A program made the position numbers and the translations under genes. The notes under the pieces are model-generated. The model ran no database searches and was not told the DNA's origin. It worked only from the letters and a program-made list of their open reading frames with translations. From Streptomyces pseudovenezuelae (GTDB lineage Bacteria; Actinomycetota; Actinomycetes; Streptomycetales; Streptomycetaceae): 64,000 nucleotides of DNA. Where the stretch lies: the NCBI RefSeq assembly GCF_001513955.1, contig NZ_KQ948144.1, positions 921,178 to 985,177 of the forward strand. Reading direction: 5' to 3'. This document shows, one piece after another, positions 55,611 to 63,745 of this stretch. How positions within the stretch are numbered: position 1 is the first letter of the stretch; every line of letters begins with the position of its first letter.

Positions 55611-55671
55611 TGGCCCCCGGGACCTGATCCGGACCATGTCCGGCGAGAAGGGCCCGTCTCGTGGCCGTCGG

Positions 55672-56352
55672 TCAGGGCCGGGGTTCCGTCAGGTCGATCA
55701 GGCGGCACACCGTCTCGATGTCGATCTTCACCTGGGCGATGGAGGCGCGGCCCGAGAGCCAGGTGATCAGGGCCGAGTGCCAGGTGTGCTCGATGACGCG
55801 GACCGCGGAGAGCTGCTCGGGGGACGGGTCCTGGAGGCCCATGGCGTCGAGGACGATCAGTGTCGTCTGGTGGGAGACCTGGTCGACCTCCGGGCTCACG
55901 CTGCGGTCCGCGAAGGTCAGCGCCCTGACCATCGCGTCCGCGAGATGCGGTTCGCGCTGCAGGGCGCGGAAGGCCCGCATCAGGGTCTCCGCGACCCGCT
56001 CGGCCGCCGTCTCGCCCTGCGGCGGCTTCTTGCGGAGCGTGCCGTGCATGTGTTCCAGCTGGTCCTGCATGGTGGCGACCAGCAGATGGATCTTGGACGG
56101 GAAGTAGCGGTAGAGGGTGCCGAGCGCCACCTGAGAGGACTCCGCGACCTCCCGCATCTGCACCGCGTCGAACCCGCCCCGGCTCGCCAGCTGCGCGCTC
56201 GCGTGCAGGATGCGGCGGCGCCGCGCCTCCTGCCGCTCCGTCAGCGGCGGCGCGTCGTGTCGCGCGGGACCGGCTTCCACTCTGGGCGGCTTGGCCACCT
56301 TGTCCACCTTGGGTTCCGTGACAGTCAGTGAGGGGGTGTGATCACTCAGCAT
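55672..56352 (-). CDS. kstR: TetR-family repressor, KstR-like
   Basis: A 226-residue protein with a disordered N-terminal tail of about 35 residues. The TetR HTH RRILHASAQLASRGGFDAVQ...VALGTLYRYFPSKIHLL is nearly the same as in mycobacterial KstR, and ADAMVRALTFADRSVSPEVDQV and HTWHSALITWLSGRAS follow it too. KstR represses cholesterol catabolism and is released by 3-oxo-cholestenoyl-CoA. A perfect KstR box lies upstream, so it probably autoregulates. ATG 56352 was chosen. Confidence 0.85.
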   Translation of the reverse strand: MLSDHTPSLTVTEPKVDKVAKPPRVEAGPARHDAPPLTERQEARRRRILHASAQLASRGGFDAVQMREVAESSQVALGTLYRYFPSKIHLLVATMQDQLEHMHGTLRKKPPQGETAAERVAETLMRAFRALQREPHLADAMVRALTFADRSVSPEVDQVSHQTTLIVLDAMGLQDPSPEQLSAVRVIEHTWHSALITWLSGRASIAQVKIDIETVCRLIDLTEPRP

Positions 56353-56445
56353 GACAGGGCGCCGGCCGTGGCGTGAATCACCCGATCCACCGCTCACAGG
56401 GCCCCTACCTGCCGGTAGATTCAGAGCCTCCTGAACGATCAAGTC

Positions 56446-56459
56446 TGAAACTTGTTCTA
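56446..56459. promoter_or_regulatory. KstR operator, perfect consensus
   Basis: TGAAACTTGTTCTA matches TnnAACnnGTTnnA at every defined position. It lies between the divergent TetR and glycosyltransferase genes. Confidence 0.72.
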
Positions 56460-56513
56460 GATTACCGTCTCGTCGTAATCTCGCGGGACAGTGCAGGCAG
56501 AAGGGGGCCCAGA

Positions 56514-57905
56514 GTGACCGCTGAGGCCAGTCAGGCGGGGTCTTCCGAGGACCTGGCCGCCGACGGCGAGCGACCGCTCCGTATCGCGCTCCTCACCTAT
56601 AAGGGGAACCCGTTCTGCGGGGGCCAGGGGGTCTACACCCGGCACCTCTCCCGCGAACTGGCCCGCCTCGGCCACCGCGTCGAGGTCATCGGCTCCCAGC
56701 CGTACCCCGTCCTCGACGAGGGCGTGCCGCTCACGGAGTTGCCCAGCCTCGACCTGTACCGCTCCCCGGACCCCTTCCGCACCCCCCACCGCGACGAGTA
56801 CCGGGACTGGATCGACGCGGTGGAAGTCGCCACGATGTGGACCGGCGGCTTCCCCGAACCGCTCACCTTCTCCCTGCGGGCCCGACGCCATCTCCGGGCC
56901 CGCAGCGGTGAGTTCGACGTGATCCACGACAACCAGACCCTCGGCTACGGCCTGCTGGGCGACGTGGGCGCGCCGCTGGTGACCACCATCCACCACCCCA
57001 TCACCGTGGACCGGCAGTTGGAGCTGGACGCGGCCGAGGGCTGGCAGCAGCGGCTGTCCAAGCGCCGCTGGTACGCCTTCACCCGGATGCAGAAGCGGGT
57101 GGCCCGCCGCCTCCCCTCGGTCCTCACCGTCTCCGGCACCTCCCGCCAGGAGATCGTCGACCACCTGGGCGTCCGCGAGGACCGTATCCACGTCGTCCAT
57201 GTCGGCGCCGACACGGACCTGTTCAAGCCGGATCCCTCGGTGCCGGTGGTGCCGGGCAGGATCGTCACGACCTCCAGCGCGGACGTCCCCCTCAAGGGCC
57301 TGGTCTTCCTGATCGAGGCACTGGCGAAGGTGCGCACGGAACACCCCGGCGCGCACGTGGTCGTCGTGGGCAAGCGTCCGGCCGAGGGCCCGGTCGCCGT
57401 CGCCATCGAGCGCTACGGCCTCGAAGGCGCCGTCGACTTCGTCAAGGGCATCTCGGACGCCGAACTGGTCGACCTGGTCCGCTCGGCGGAGGTCGCCTGC
57501 GTACCGTCGCTCTACGAGGGCTTCTCCCTGCCGGCCGCCGAGGCCATGGCGACCGGCACCCCGCTGGTGGCCACCACGGGCGGCGCGATCCCCGAGGTCG
57601 CCGGCCGCGACGGCGAGACCTGCCTCGCGGTGCCGCCGGGCGACTCCGGCGCGCTGGCGACGGGCCTGAGCCGACTGCTCGGCGACCCCGAACTCCGGGT
57701 CCGCCTGGGTCGGGCCGGCCGTGAGCGCGTACTGACGAGGTTCACCTGGGCGAAGGCCGCCGAGGGCACGGTGTCCAGGTACCGCGAGGCGATCACCGGC
57801 TCCGCCGCCCCGCTTCCCGACCGCTCCGCGGCCGCCCAGGGCGGCGCCCCCGCACTCCCCACCACAGACACCGGTGTCTATCCCGAAAGCAGGGCCACGT
57901 GCTGA
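56514..57905 (+). CDS. GT4-type glycosyltransferase
   Basis: A 463-residue protein with a GT-B fold. The N-terminal domain has LLTYKGNPFCGGQGVYTRHLSRELARLGHRVEV (glycine-rich donor/acceptor loop), and the C-terminal domain has SLYEGFSLPAAEAMATGTPLVATTGGAIPEV (E-x7-E motif region). I recall Rv0225 of Mycobacterium as a relative beside an ALDH and methyltransferase, the same set as here. The GTG follows AGGGGG. The acceptor is unknown. Confidence 0.9.
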   Translation: MTAEASQAGSSEDLAADGERPLRIALLTYKGNPFCGGQGVYTRHLSRELARLGHRVEVIGSQPYPVLDEGVPLTELPSLDLYRSPDPFRTPHRDEYRDWIDAVEVATMWTGGFPEPLTFSLRARRHLRARSGEFDVIHDNQTLGYGLLGDVGAPLVTTIHHPITVDRQLELDAAEGWQQRLSKRRWYAFTRMQKRVARRLPSVLTVSGTSRQEIVDHLGVREDRIHVVHVGADTDLFKPDPSVPVVPGRIVTTSSADVPLKGLVFLIEALAKVRTEHPGAHVVVVGKRPAEGPVAVAIERYGLEGAVDFVKGISDAELVDLVRSAEVACVPSLYEGFSLPAAEAMATGTPLVATTGGAIPEVAGRDGETCLAVPPGDSGALATGLSRLLGDPELRVRLGRAGRERVLTRFTWAKAAEGTVSRYREAITGSAAPLPDRSAAAQGGAPALPTTDTGVYPESRATC

Positions 57906-58633
57906 CCGTCGACTTCTCCAGGTTCCCGCTCGCGCCGGGCGACCGCGTCCTGGACCTCGGGTGCGGGGCCGGCCGGCACGCCTTCGAGTGCTACCGGCGC
58001 GGTGCGCAGGTCGTGGCCCTGGACCAGAACGCCGACGAAATCCGCGAGGTCGCCAAGTGGTTCGCGGCGATGAAGGAGGCCGGGGAGGCCCCCGAGGGCG
58101 CCACCGCGACGGCCATGGAGGGCGACGCGCTGGCCCTGCCCTTCCCCGACGAGTCCTTCGACGTCGTGATCATCTCCGAGGTCATGGAGCACATCCCGGA
58201 CGACAAGGGCGTACTCGCCGAGATGGTCCGGGTGCTGAGGCCCGGCGGCCGGATCGCCGTCACCGTCCCGCGCTACGGCCCCGAGAAGGTCTGCTGGGCC
58301 CTGTCCGACGCCTACCACGAGGTCGAGGGCGGCCACATCCGCATCTACAAGGCGGACGAACTGCTCGCGAAGATCCGCGAAGCCGGCCTGAAGCCCTACG
58401 GCACCCATCACGCGCACGCCCTGCACTCCCCGTACTGGTGGCTGAAGTGCGCGTTCGGCGTCGACAACGACAAGGCGCTGCCGGTGCAGGCGTACCACAA
58501 GCTGCTGGTCTGGGACATCATGAAGAAACCGCTGGCCACCCGGGTCGCCGAACAGGCGCTCAACCCGCTGATCGGCAAGAGCTTCGTGGCCTACGCGACC
58601 AAGCCGCACCTGCCGCGGGTGGCCGGCTCGTGA
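57899..58633 (+). CDS. Class I SAM-dependent methyltransferase
   Basis: A 244-residue protein overlapping the GT gene by 7 bp. VLDLGCGAGRHAFECYRRGA near 18 is the SAM motif; SEVMEHIPDDKGVLAEMVRVLRPGGRIAVTVP is motif II/III; a C-terminal region with Trp-rich LHSPYWWLKCAFGVDN probably meets a lipid or large substrate. It is the middle gene of the GT-MT-cyclase-like operon. Confidence 0.9.
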   Translation: MLTVDFSRFPLAPGDRVLDLGCGAGRHAFECYRRGAQVVALDQNADEIREVAKWFAAMKEAGEAPEGATATAMEGDALALPFPDESFDVVIISEVMEHIPDDKGVLAEMVRVLRPGGRIAVTVPRYGPEKVCWALSDAYHEVEGGHIRIYKADELLAKIREAGLKPYGTHHAHALHSPYWWLKCAFGVDNDKALPVQAYHKLLVWDIMKKPLATRVAEQALNPLIGKSFVAYATKPHLPRVAGS

Positions 58634-59700
58634 CCACTTCCCGGACAGAACACCTCGTCCTGCCCGGGGTCCTCACCGCCGGGCAGGCCGCCGCGACCGT
58701 CGCCGGGATCCTGGCCGTGCAGCGGGCGGACGGGGCGATCCCGTGGTTCCGCGGCCACCACCTCGACCCGTGGGACCACACCGAGGCCGCGATGGCATTG
58801 GACGCGGCGGGCGAGCACGAGGCGGCCGAGCGGGCCTACGAGTGGCTCGCGCGGCACCAGAACGAGGACGGTTCCTGGTACGCCGCGTACCAGGACGGGC
58901 ACTTCGCGGAGGTCACCGACCGCGGGCGCGAGACCAACTTCGTCGCCTACATAGCCGTAGGCGTGTGGCACCACTACCTGTCCACCGGCGACGACACGTT
59001 CCTCGACCGGATGTGGCCGACGGTGTACGCGGCGACGGAGTTCGTCCTGGGGCTCCAGCAGCCGGGCGGGCAGATCGGGTGGAAGCGGGAGGACGACGGC
59101 ACGCCCGTCGCCGACGGGCTGCTCACCGGGTCCTCCTCGATCCATCACGCGCTGCGGTGCGCGCTCGCGATCGCCGAACAGCGTGAGGAGCCGCAGCCCG
59201 ACTGGGAGTTGGCGGTCGGCGGGCTGCGGCACGCGATCCGCCGGCACCCCGAACGCTTCCTCGACAAGAACCGCTACTCCATGGACTGGTACTACCCGGT
59301 CCTGGGCGGGGCGTTGACCGGTGCGGAGGCCAAGTCCCGTATCGAGGACGGCTGGGAGCGGTTCGTCGTACCCGGTCTCGGGGTGCGCTGTGTCGTCCCC
59401 AACCCGTGGGTGACGGGCGGGGAGTCCGCCGAACTCGCCCTGGCCCTGTGGATCACGGGCGAGTCCGACCGGGCCCTGGAGATCCTCCAGTCGATCCAGC
59501 ATCTGCGGGACGCGGACAGCGGGTTGTACTGGACGGGGTTCGTGTTCGAGGACGGGGCGGTGTGGCCGCAGGAGCTGACCACCTGGACGGCGGGGTCGCT
59601 GCTGCTCGCCGTCGCCGCGCTGGGCGGCCACGAGGCCACCTGCGCGGTGTTCGGCGGGGAGCGCCTGCCCCTGGGACTGGACCCGGACTGCTGCGCCTGA
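58630..59700 (+). CDS. Alpha-alpha barrel protein, prenyltransferase/cyclase-like fold
   Basis: A 356-residue soluble protein starting at GTG (GTGA overlap). Helical hairpin repeats include IPWFRGHHLDPWDHTEAAMAL, WLARHQNEDGSWYAAYQDG and YWTGFVFEDGAVWPQELTTW. The layout fits six-hairpin enzymes (GH or terpene-cyclase-like). No DxDD motif is seen, so protonation-type cyclisation is not supported. It may trim or bind the glycosylated product of the operon. Confidence 0.8.
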   Translation: MTTSRTEHLVLPGVLTAGQAAATVAGILAVQRADGAIPWFRGHHLDPWDHTEAAMALDAAGEHEAAERAYEWLARHQNEDGSWYAAYQDGHFAEVTDRGRETNFVAYIAVGVWHHYLSTGDDTFLDRMWPTVYAATEFVLGLQQPGGQIGWKREDDGTPVADGLLTGSSSIHHALRCALAIAEQREEPQPDWELAVGGLRHAIRRHPERFLDKNRYSMDWYYPVLGGALTGAEAKSRIEDGWERFVVPGLGVRCVVPNPWVTGGESAELALALWITGESDRALEILQSIQHLRDADSGLYWTGFVFEDGAVWPQELTTWTAGSLLLAVAALGGHEATCAVFGGERLPLGLDPDCCA

Positions 59701-59717
59701 GATCGCGGGGTTCGGTA

Positions 59718-59764
59718 GCGCCCTCAAGGGGCGCGGGGAACTGCGCGACCAGCCACGAGGGCGC
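59718..59764. repeat. Common Streptomyces intergenic hairpin repeat / terminator
   Basis: GCGCCCTC (59718-59725) pairs with GAGGGCGC (59757-59764), and internal GCGCG...GCGCG forms an inner stem around GGGAACT. I recognise GCGCGGGGAACTGCGCGACC as a dispersed intergenic element of Streptomyces genomes. It lies between convergent genes and probably serves as terminator. Confidence 0.7.
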
Positions 59765-59798
59765 CGTAGACGATGACGGCACCCCCGCAGCGGAGCGC

Positions 59799-60092
59799 TC
59801 AGTGGCGGTGGGCCCGGTTGGCGATCGCGTGGCCCACGAACAGGTAGACCACCGCTGCCAGTCCGTAGCCCGCGACCACTCGGGCCCAGGCTTCGTCGAA
59901 GGTGAAGAGGTCGTAGGACCAGCCGGCGAGCCAGCGAGCGGCGTCGTGGATGAACTGCACGAAGTCGTTCGCACGGTTGGCGTCCAGCAGGTACATCAGG
60001 ATCCACAGGCCCAGGATGAGGGCCATGATGTCGGCGACGACCGCTATGACCGTCCCGGCTGAGTTGGCACCACGGCGCGTATGAGTGGACAT
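59799..60092 (-). CDS. Small membrane protein
   Basis: A 97-residue protein with two hydrophobic segments (AGTVIAVVADIMALILGLWILMYLL, VVAGYGLAAVVYLFVGHAI) separated by NRANDFVQFIHDAARWLAGWSYDLF. The amphipathic middle is reminiscent of a stress-response membrane protein of unknown function. It is conserved-looking and has good codon usage. Confidence 0.75.
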   Translation of the reverse strand: MSTHTRRGANSAGTVIAVVADIMALILGLWILMYLLDANRANDFVQFIHDAARWLAGWSYDLFTFDEAWARVVAGYGLAAVVYLFVGHAIANRAHRH

Positions 60093-60132
60093 GGTGTTCG
60101 AATGGCCGGGAATTCTCGGCCGAAACCTGGCG

Positions 60133-61143
60133 TCATGCGGTGAGCTCCGCCAGCACCCGCAGCGACTGCCGGTCCGGGGCCAGCGCCAGCAGGTCTGTCA
60201 CCGGTCCCTTGCGCCACGACTCCAGCCGCTCCGCGATGCGTTCGCGCGGTCCGACCAGGGAGATCTCGTCGGCGAACGCGTCCGGCACGGCGAGCACGGC
60301 CTCCTCGCGCCGGCCTTCGAGGAACAGCCGCTGGATCCGGCGGGCTTCGCCCTCGTATCCCATACGGGCCATCAGGTCCGCGTGGAAGTTGCGGGCCGCG
60401 TGGCCCATTCCGCCGATGTAGAAGCCGAGCATCGTCTTGACGGGCAGCAGCCCCTCGGCCACGTCGTCGCAGACCCGCACCTGGGCCATGGGGGCGACGA
60501 GGAAACCCTCCGGGGCCCCGGCGAGCGAGTCGCCGTAGACCTCGGGCCGGTTGGGCGACCAGTACAGCGGCAGCCAGCCGTCGGCGATCCGGGTGGTCTG
60601 GGCGACGTTCTTCGGCCCCTCGGCACCCAGGAGGATCGGCAGATCGGCGCGCAGGGGATGGGTGATCGGCTTGAGCGCCTTGCCGAGCCCGGTGCCGTCG
60701 GGGCCTCGGTAGGGGTGCGAGTGGAAGCGGCCGTGCACCTCGACCGGTGCCTCGCGCCTCAGCACCTGCCGTACGACGTCGACGTACTCCCGGGTCGCGG
60801 TCAGCGGCGACTTGGGGAACGGACGGCCGTACCAGCCCTCGACGACCTGGGGCCCGGACAGTCCGAGCCCGAGCATGACCCGCCCGCCGGAGAGATGGTC
60901 CAGGGTGAGGGCGTGCATGGCGGTGGTGGTCGGTGACCGGGCGGCCATCTGCGCAACCGCCGTACCCAGCCTGATCGTCGACGTGTGTGCCGCGATCCAG
61001 GTGAGCGGGGTGAACGCGTCCGAGCCCCACGACTCGGCCGTCCACACCGAGTGGTAGCCGAGCCGCTCCGCCTCCTGGGCCAGCGGCACATGGTCGGGGG
61101 AGGGGCCACGGCCCCAGTAACCGAGCGCAAGGCCGAGTCGCAC
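60133..61143 (-). CDS. LLM-class F420-dependent oxidoreductase
   Basis: A 336-residue TIM-barrel protein: VRLGLALGYWGRGPSPDHVPLAQEAERLGYHSVWTAESWG at the start, TWIAAHTSTIRLGTAV, GGRVMLGLGLSGPQVVEGWYG and IADGWLP are F420/FMN luciferase-like motifs. A relative (Rv3520c) belongs to the mycobacterial KstR regulon in my recall. GTG 61143 with GGAGGCGTC upstream. A CTGAC-GTCAG palindrome lies 8 bp before it. Confidence 0.9.
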   Translation of the reverse strand: MRLGLALGYWGRGPSPDHVPLAQEAERLGYHSVWTAESWGSDAFTPLTWIAAHTSTIRLGTAVAQMAARSPTTTAMHALTLDHLSGGRVMLGLGLSGPQVVEGWYGRPFPKSPLTATREYVDVVRQVLRREAPVEVHGRFHSHPYRGPDGTGLGKALKPITHPLRADLPILLGAEGPKNVAQTTRIADGWLPLYWSPNRPEVYGDSLAGAPEGFLVAPMAQVRVCDDVAEGLLPVKTMLGFYIGGMGHAARNFHADLMARMGYEGEARRIQRLFLEGRREEAVLAVPDAFADEISLVGPRERIAERLESWRKGPVTDLLALAPDRQSLRVLAELTA

Positions 61144-61151
61144 GACGCCTC

Positions 61152-61166
61152 CTGACGGTCTGTCAG
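61152..61166 (-). promoter_or_regulatory. Palindrome CTGACAGACCGTCAG before LLM oxidoreductase
   Basis: On the minus strand this site is 8-23 bp upstream of the GTG and overlaps the ribosome-site region. It is the third member of the CTGAYGG...GTCAG family in this window. Confidence 0.55.
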
Positions 61167-61197
61167 TTCTTCGGGACCGCTCGCGAATGTACGGCAA

Positions 61198-61227
61198 CGG
61201 CCCCCCGCCCGGAAGGGCGAGGGGCCG
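61198..61227 (-). terminator. Terminator hairpin
   Basis: CGGCCCCCCGCCC (61198-61210) pairs with GGGCGAGGGGCCG (61215-61227) with a single C/A mismatch and a GGAA loop. It is about 20 bp beyond the stop of the membrane protein gene at 61247. Confidence 0.65.
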
Positions 61228-61246
61228 TCCTGCGACCTGGAAGGAC

Positions 61247-62083
61247 TCAGCCGCGCTGGATACCGCTGGTGTCCTGGAGCACGCCACGGCGGCCGTCCTG
61301 CGTCTGGGCGACCAGACTCGGACCGCGCTGCTCGACCGCCAGGTACCAGGTACCGGGCGCGAGTTCGGCGATCGGCGTCGGCGAACCGTCCTCCGCGAAC
61401 AGCGGACGCGGCACCGGCACGGCGAACCAGAACGGCGAGAACTCCGCGGCCGGCGGCTGCGGGGCCTGCGGCTGCGGCTGCGGCTGCCCGCCGAAGGGCT
61501 GCCCCGGCTGCGGCTGCCCGCCGTACGGCTGCTGCCCCTGCTGCCCCTGCTGTCCGGGCTGCTGGGCGCCCGGGTAGCCGTAACCACCGGGCGGCTGGGC
61601 GCCGTAGGGCTGCGGCTGGGACGGCTTGGGGGCCGGGACGAGACCGACCTGGAGGGCGGGGACCAGGGGGGTGGCGATGGCGGCCGCGGCCATGACCAGG
61701 GTGGCGACGAGAGCGAGGATCAGGCCGACGCCGGCGCTGACGGTGTTCGAACTGGAGCCGTAGTCCGCGGCGCTCAGCGGGTCGAAGACGTTGCCGAGCG
61801 CGCTCCAGGCGGCGAAGACCGTGAACGCGGCGCCGACCTGGCCGAGGTCGAGGCCCGCCACCTTGGGCAGTTGGGACAGGCGCGACAGGACGACGAGGGC
61901 GGCGCCGATGATGCCCGCGAGAACAACGCCCATCACGACCGGACCGCTTGCCCAGGCGCTGGGGAGATCGGCGTCGTCGGAGACTCCGTCGACCGAGTAC
62001 AGATCAAGGAACGACGCGATGAACAGCAACACCGCTGCACCGATCACCACGCCGTCGCCTCGAGTGAGGGAGCGGATATTCAC
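61247..62083 (-). CDS. Membrane protein with Gln/Pro/Gly-rich cytoplasmic region
   Basis: A 278-residue protein starting at GTG after AAGGACTTG. Four hydrophobic segments occupy about 15-165. A repetitive YGAQPPGGYGYPGAQQPGQQ-type linker then leads to a C-terminal beta-like domain with FSPFWFAVPVPRPLFAEDG. It resembles the DUF5336-type actinobacterial membrane proteins. The low-complexity stretch (61480-61620) consists of CTGC-rich repeats. The function is unknown. Confidence 0.8.
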   Translation of the reverse strand: MNIRSLTRGDGVVIGAAVLLFIASFLDLYSVDGVSDDADLPSAWASGPVVMGVVLAGIIGAALVVLSRLSQLPKVAGLDLGQVGAAFTVFAAWSALGNVFDPLSAADYGSSSNTVSAGVGLILALVATLVMAAAAIATPLVPALQVGLVPAPKPSQPQPYGAQPPGGYGYPGAQQPGQQGQQGQQPYGGQPQPGQPFGGQPQPQPQAPQPPAAEFSPFWFAVPVPRPLFAEDGSPTPIAELAPGTWYLAVEQRGPSLVAQTQDGRRGVLQDTSGIQRG

Positions 62084-62169
62084 TTCAAGTCCTTCGTAGG
62101 TCGTCTCGTCGTCGGTAGACCCTATCGTCCGGCCGGGCGGAGCGTACGTCGGGATCCACGCGCTGATCG

Positions 62170-63072
62170 TCACCCGCGCAGGAAACTCACGATTCCCTCA
62201 GAGATTCCTTGCGCGGCTCTCTGCCGCCAGGCCCCGCTGGTGAGCAGCGCCGCGTCCTTGCTGTCGCGCATGTTGGCGCATTCGATGAACACCTTGGGGA
62301 CCGTCGACAGGTTGAGGCCGCCCAGGTCCGTGCGGGTGTCGAGGCCGGTGCCGTCACCGACGTAGTTGGAGGGGGCGGTGCCCGTCGCGCGTCGGAAGTC
62401 GTGCGCGATGCTCTTGCCGAGCACGGCGGAGGGGGCGACGATCCGCCGGGTGTCCGCGATGCCCCGGTGGACACGGCCCGGGAGGATCACGTGGTAGCCG
62501 CGCTGCCCGGCGCCGGCGCCGTCCGCGTGGATCGACACCACCGCGTCGGCCTTCGCCCGGTTGCCGATCCTGGCCCGCTCGTCCACACAGGGGCCGTAGG
62601 GCCGGTCGCCGTCCTGCGTCAGTTTCACCGTCGCGCCCTGCCGCTGCAGCAGGGTGCGCAGCCGGTGGGCGACGTCGAGGGTGAACTTGGCCTCCGCGTA
62701 ACCGGAGTTGGTGGACGTCCCGGTGGTGTCGCACTCCTTGCGGCCCGTGCCGATGTCCACCTTGCGGTTGATCTCGGCCGGGTGCCGGAAGTTGGTCAGG
62801 TTGTGCCCGGGGTCGATGACGACGACCTTGCCCCGGAGCGAGCCGAGCGGCTTCTTGTCCTCGGCGGTGGTGGAGGAGACGGTCGGCGGAGCGCTCACCC
62901 GCGGACTCGCCCCGGCCGCCGTTCCGTTGCCGTCGGCCGCCCCGCCCACTCCCTCGTACAGCAGCCACCCGAGCAGCGCGCCCGGCACGAGCACGGCGAG
63001 GGCGACGGCCAGCGGGCGGCGCCGGGGACGGCGGGGCTGGGGGGAACCGAATTCAGGGCCTGCGTACGACAC
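62170..63072 (-). CDS. N-acetylmuramoyl-L-alanine amidase (Amidase_3)
   Basis: A 300-residue protein with an N-terminal basic tail, one membrane/signal segment at about 20-40 and a Thr/Ser/Pro spacer. The zinc amidase domain follows: VVVIDPGHNLTN (His), Glu in the AEINRK region, SIHADGAG (His) and VFIECANMRD (Glu). It cleaves the wall amide bond. GTG 63072 was chosen. Confidence 0.9.
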   Translation of the reverse strand: MSYAGPEFGSPQPRRPRRRPLAVALAVLVPGALLGWLLYEGVGGAADGNGTAAGASPRVSAPPTVSSTTAEDKKPLGSLRGKVVVIDPGHNLTNFRHPAEINRKVDIGTGRKECDTTGTSTNSGYAEAKFTLDVAHRLRTLLQRQGATVKLTQDGDRPYGPCVDERARIGNRAKADAVVSIHADGAGAGQRGYHVILPGRVHRGIADTRRIVAPSAVLGKSIAHDFRRATGTAPSNYVGDGTGLDTRTDLGGLNLSTVPKVFIECANMRDSKDAALLTSGAWRQRAAQGISEGIVSFLRG

Positions 63073-63082
63073 GATCCCGACT

Positions 63083-63745
63083 CTAACCCTGCTCCCGGAT
63101 CCCCGCCCGCGTCCGCCGCAGTACCCGCAGCGAGTCGGTCGCGGAGACCTCCGTGAAGGCGCCGGAGCCGAGGGCCCGGAGGTAGATCCGGTAGGGCGCC
63201 TGACCGGTGAACTCGTCCTCCGGTTCCGGGAACACGTCATGGATGACGAGCAGCCCGCCCTCGGCCACGTGCGGGGCCCAGCCCTCGTAGTCGGCGTTCG
63301 CGTGCTCGTCGGTGTGGCCGCCGTCGACGAAGACGAGCCCGAGCGGAGTCCCCCAGACCTTCGCGATCTGCGGCGACCGTCCGACGAGCGCGACCACGTG
63401 CTCCTCCAGCCCGGCCCGGTACAGGGTCCTGCGGAAGGTCGGCAGCGTGTCCATCACCCCGAGCTCGGGGTCCACGGTCTCCGGATCGTGGTACTCCCAC
63501 CCCGGCTGCTGCTCCTCGCTGCCGCGGTGGTGATCGAGGGTCAGCGCGACGACACCGGCCTCACGAGCCGCGGCCCCGAGCAGAATCGCGGACCGGCCGC
63601 AGTACGTACCGACCTCCAGCAGCGGCAGCCCGAGCCGCCCGGCGTCCAGGGCGGCCTCGTAGAGGGCCAGCCCCTCGCCCAGGGGCATGAACCCCTTCGC
63701 GGCCTCGAAGGCGGCGAGGATCTCGGGCTTGGGCGCCACGGCCAT
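63083..63745 (-). CDS. Class I SAM methyltransferase (Methyltransf_24-like)
   Basis: A 220-residue protein with LLEVGTYCGRSAILLGAAARE near 42 (SAM motif I), LTLDHHRGSEEQQPG, VALVGRSPQIAKVWGTPLGLVFVDGGHTDEHANADYEGW and ALGSGAFTEVSATDSLRVLRR. The VFVDGGH/HDVFPEPED signature is that of O-methyltransferase-related sugar or antibiotic methylases. It lies 10 bp upstream of the amidase gene, on the same strand. Confidence 0.88.
   Translation of the reverse strand: MAVAPKPEILAAFEAAKGFMPLGEGLALYEAALDAGRLGLPLLEVGTYCGRSAILLGAAAREAGVVALTLDHHRGSEEQQPGWEYHDPETVDPELGVMDTLPTFRRTLYRAGLEEHVVALVGRSPQIAKVWGTPLGLVFVDGGHTDEHANADYEGWAPHVAEGGLLVIHDVFPEPEDEFTGQAPYRIYLRALGSGAFTEVSATDSLRVLRRTRAGIREQG

Larger units (their letters stand above)
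54763..55671. other. Decayed region: 27-bp repeats around two gene fragments
   Basis: These 909 bp hold no intact gene. The order is: 27-bp repeat block I (54832-55020), mrp 3' fragment, tail-to-tail MgtE-type 5' fragment, then repeat block II (55520-55610). Open frames here come from the repeats being multiples of three. Confidence 0.75.

Noticed and set aside
58630..59700. Terpene cyclase or squalene-hopene cyclase
   Set aside because: No DxDD or QW-repeat series is seen; only the alpha-alpha barrel character is shared.
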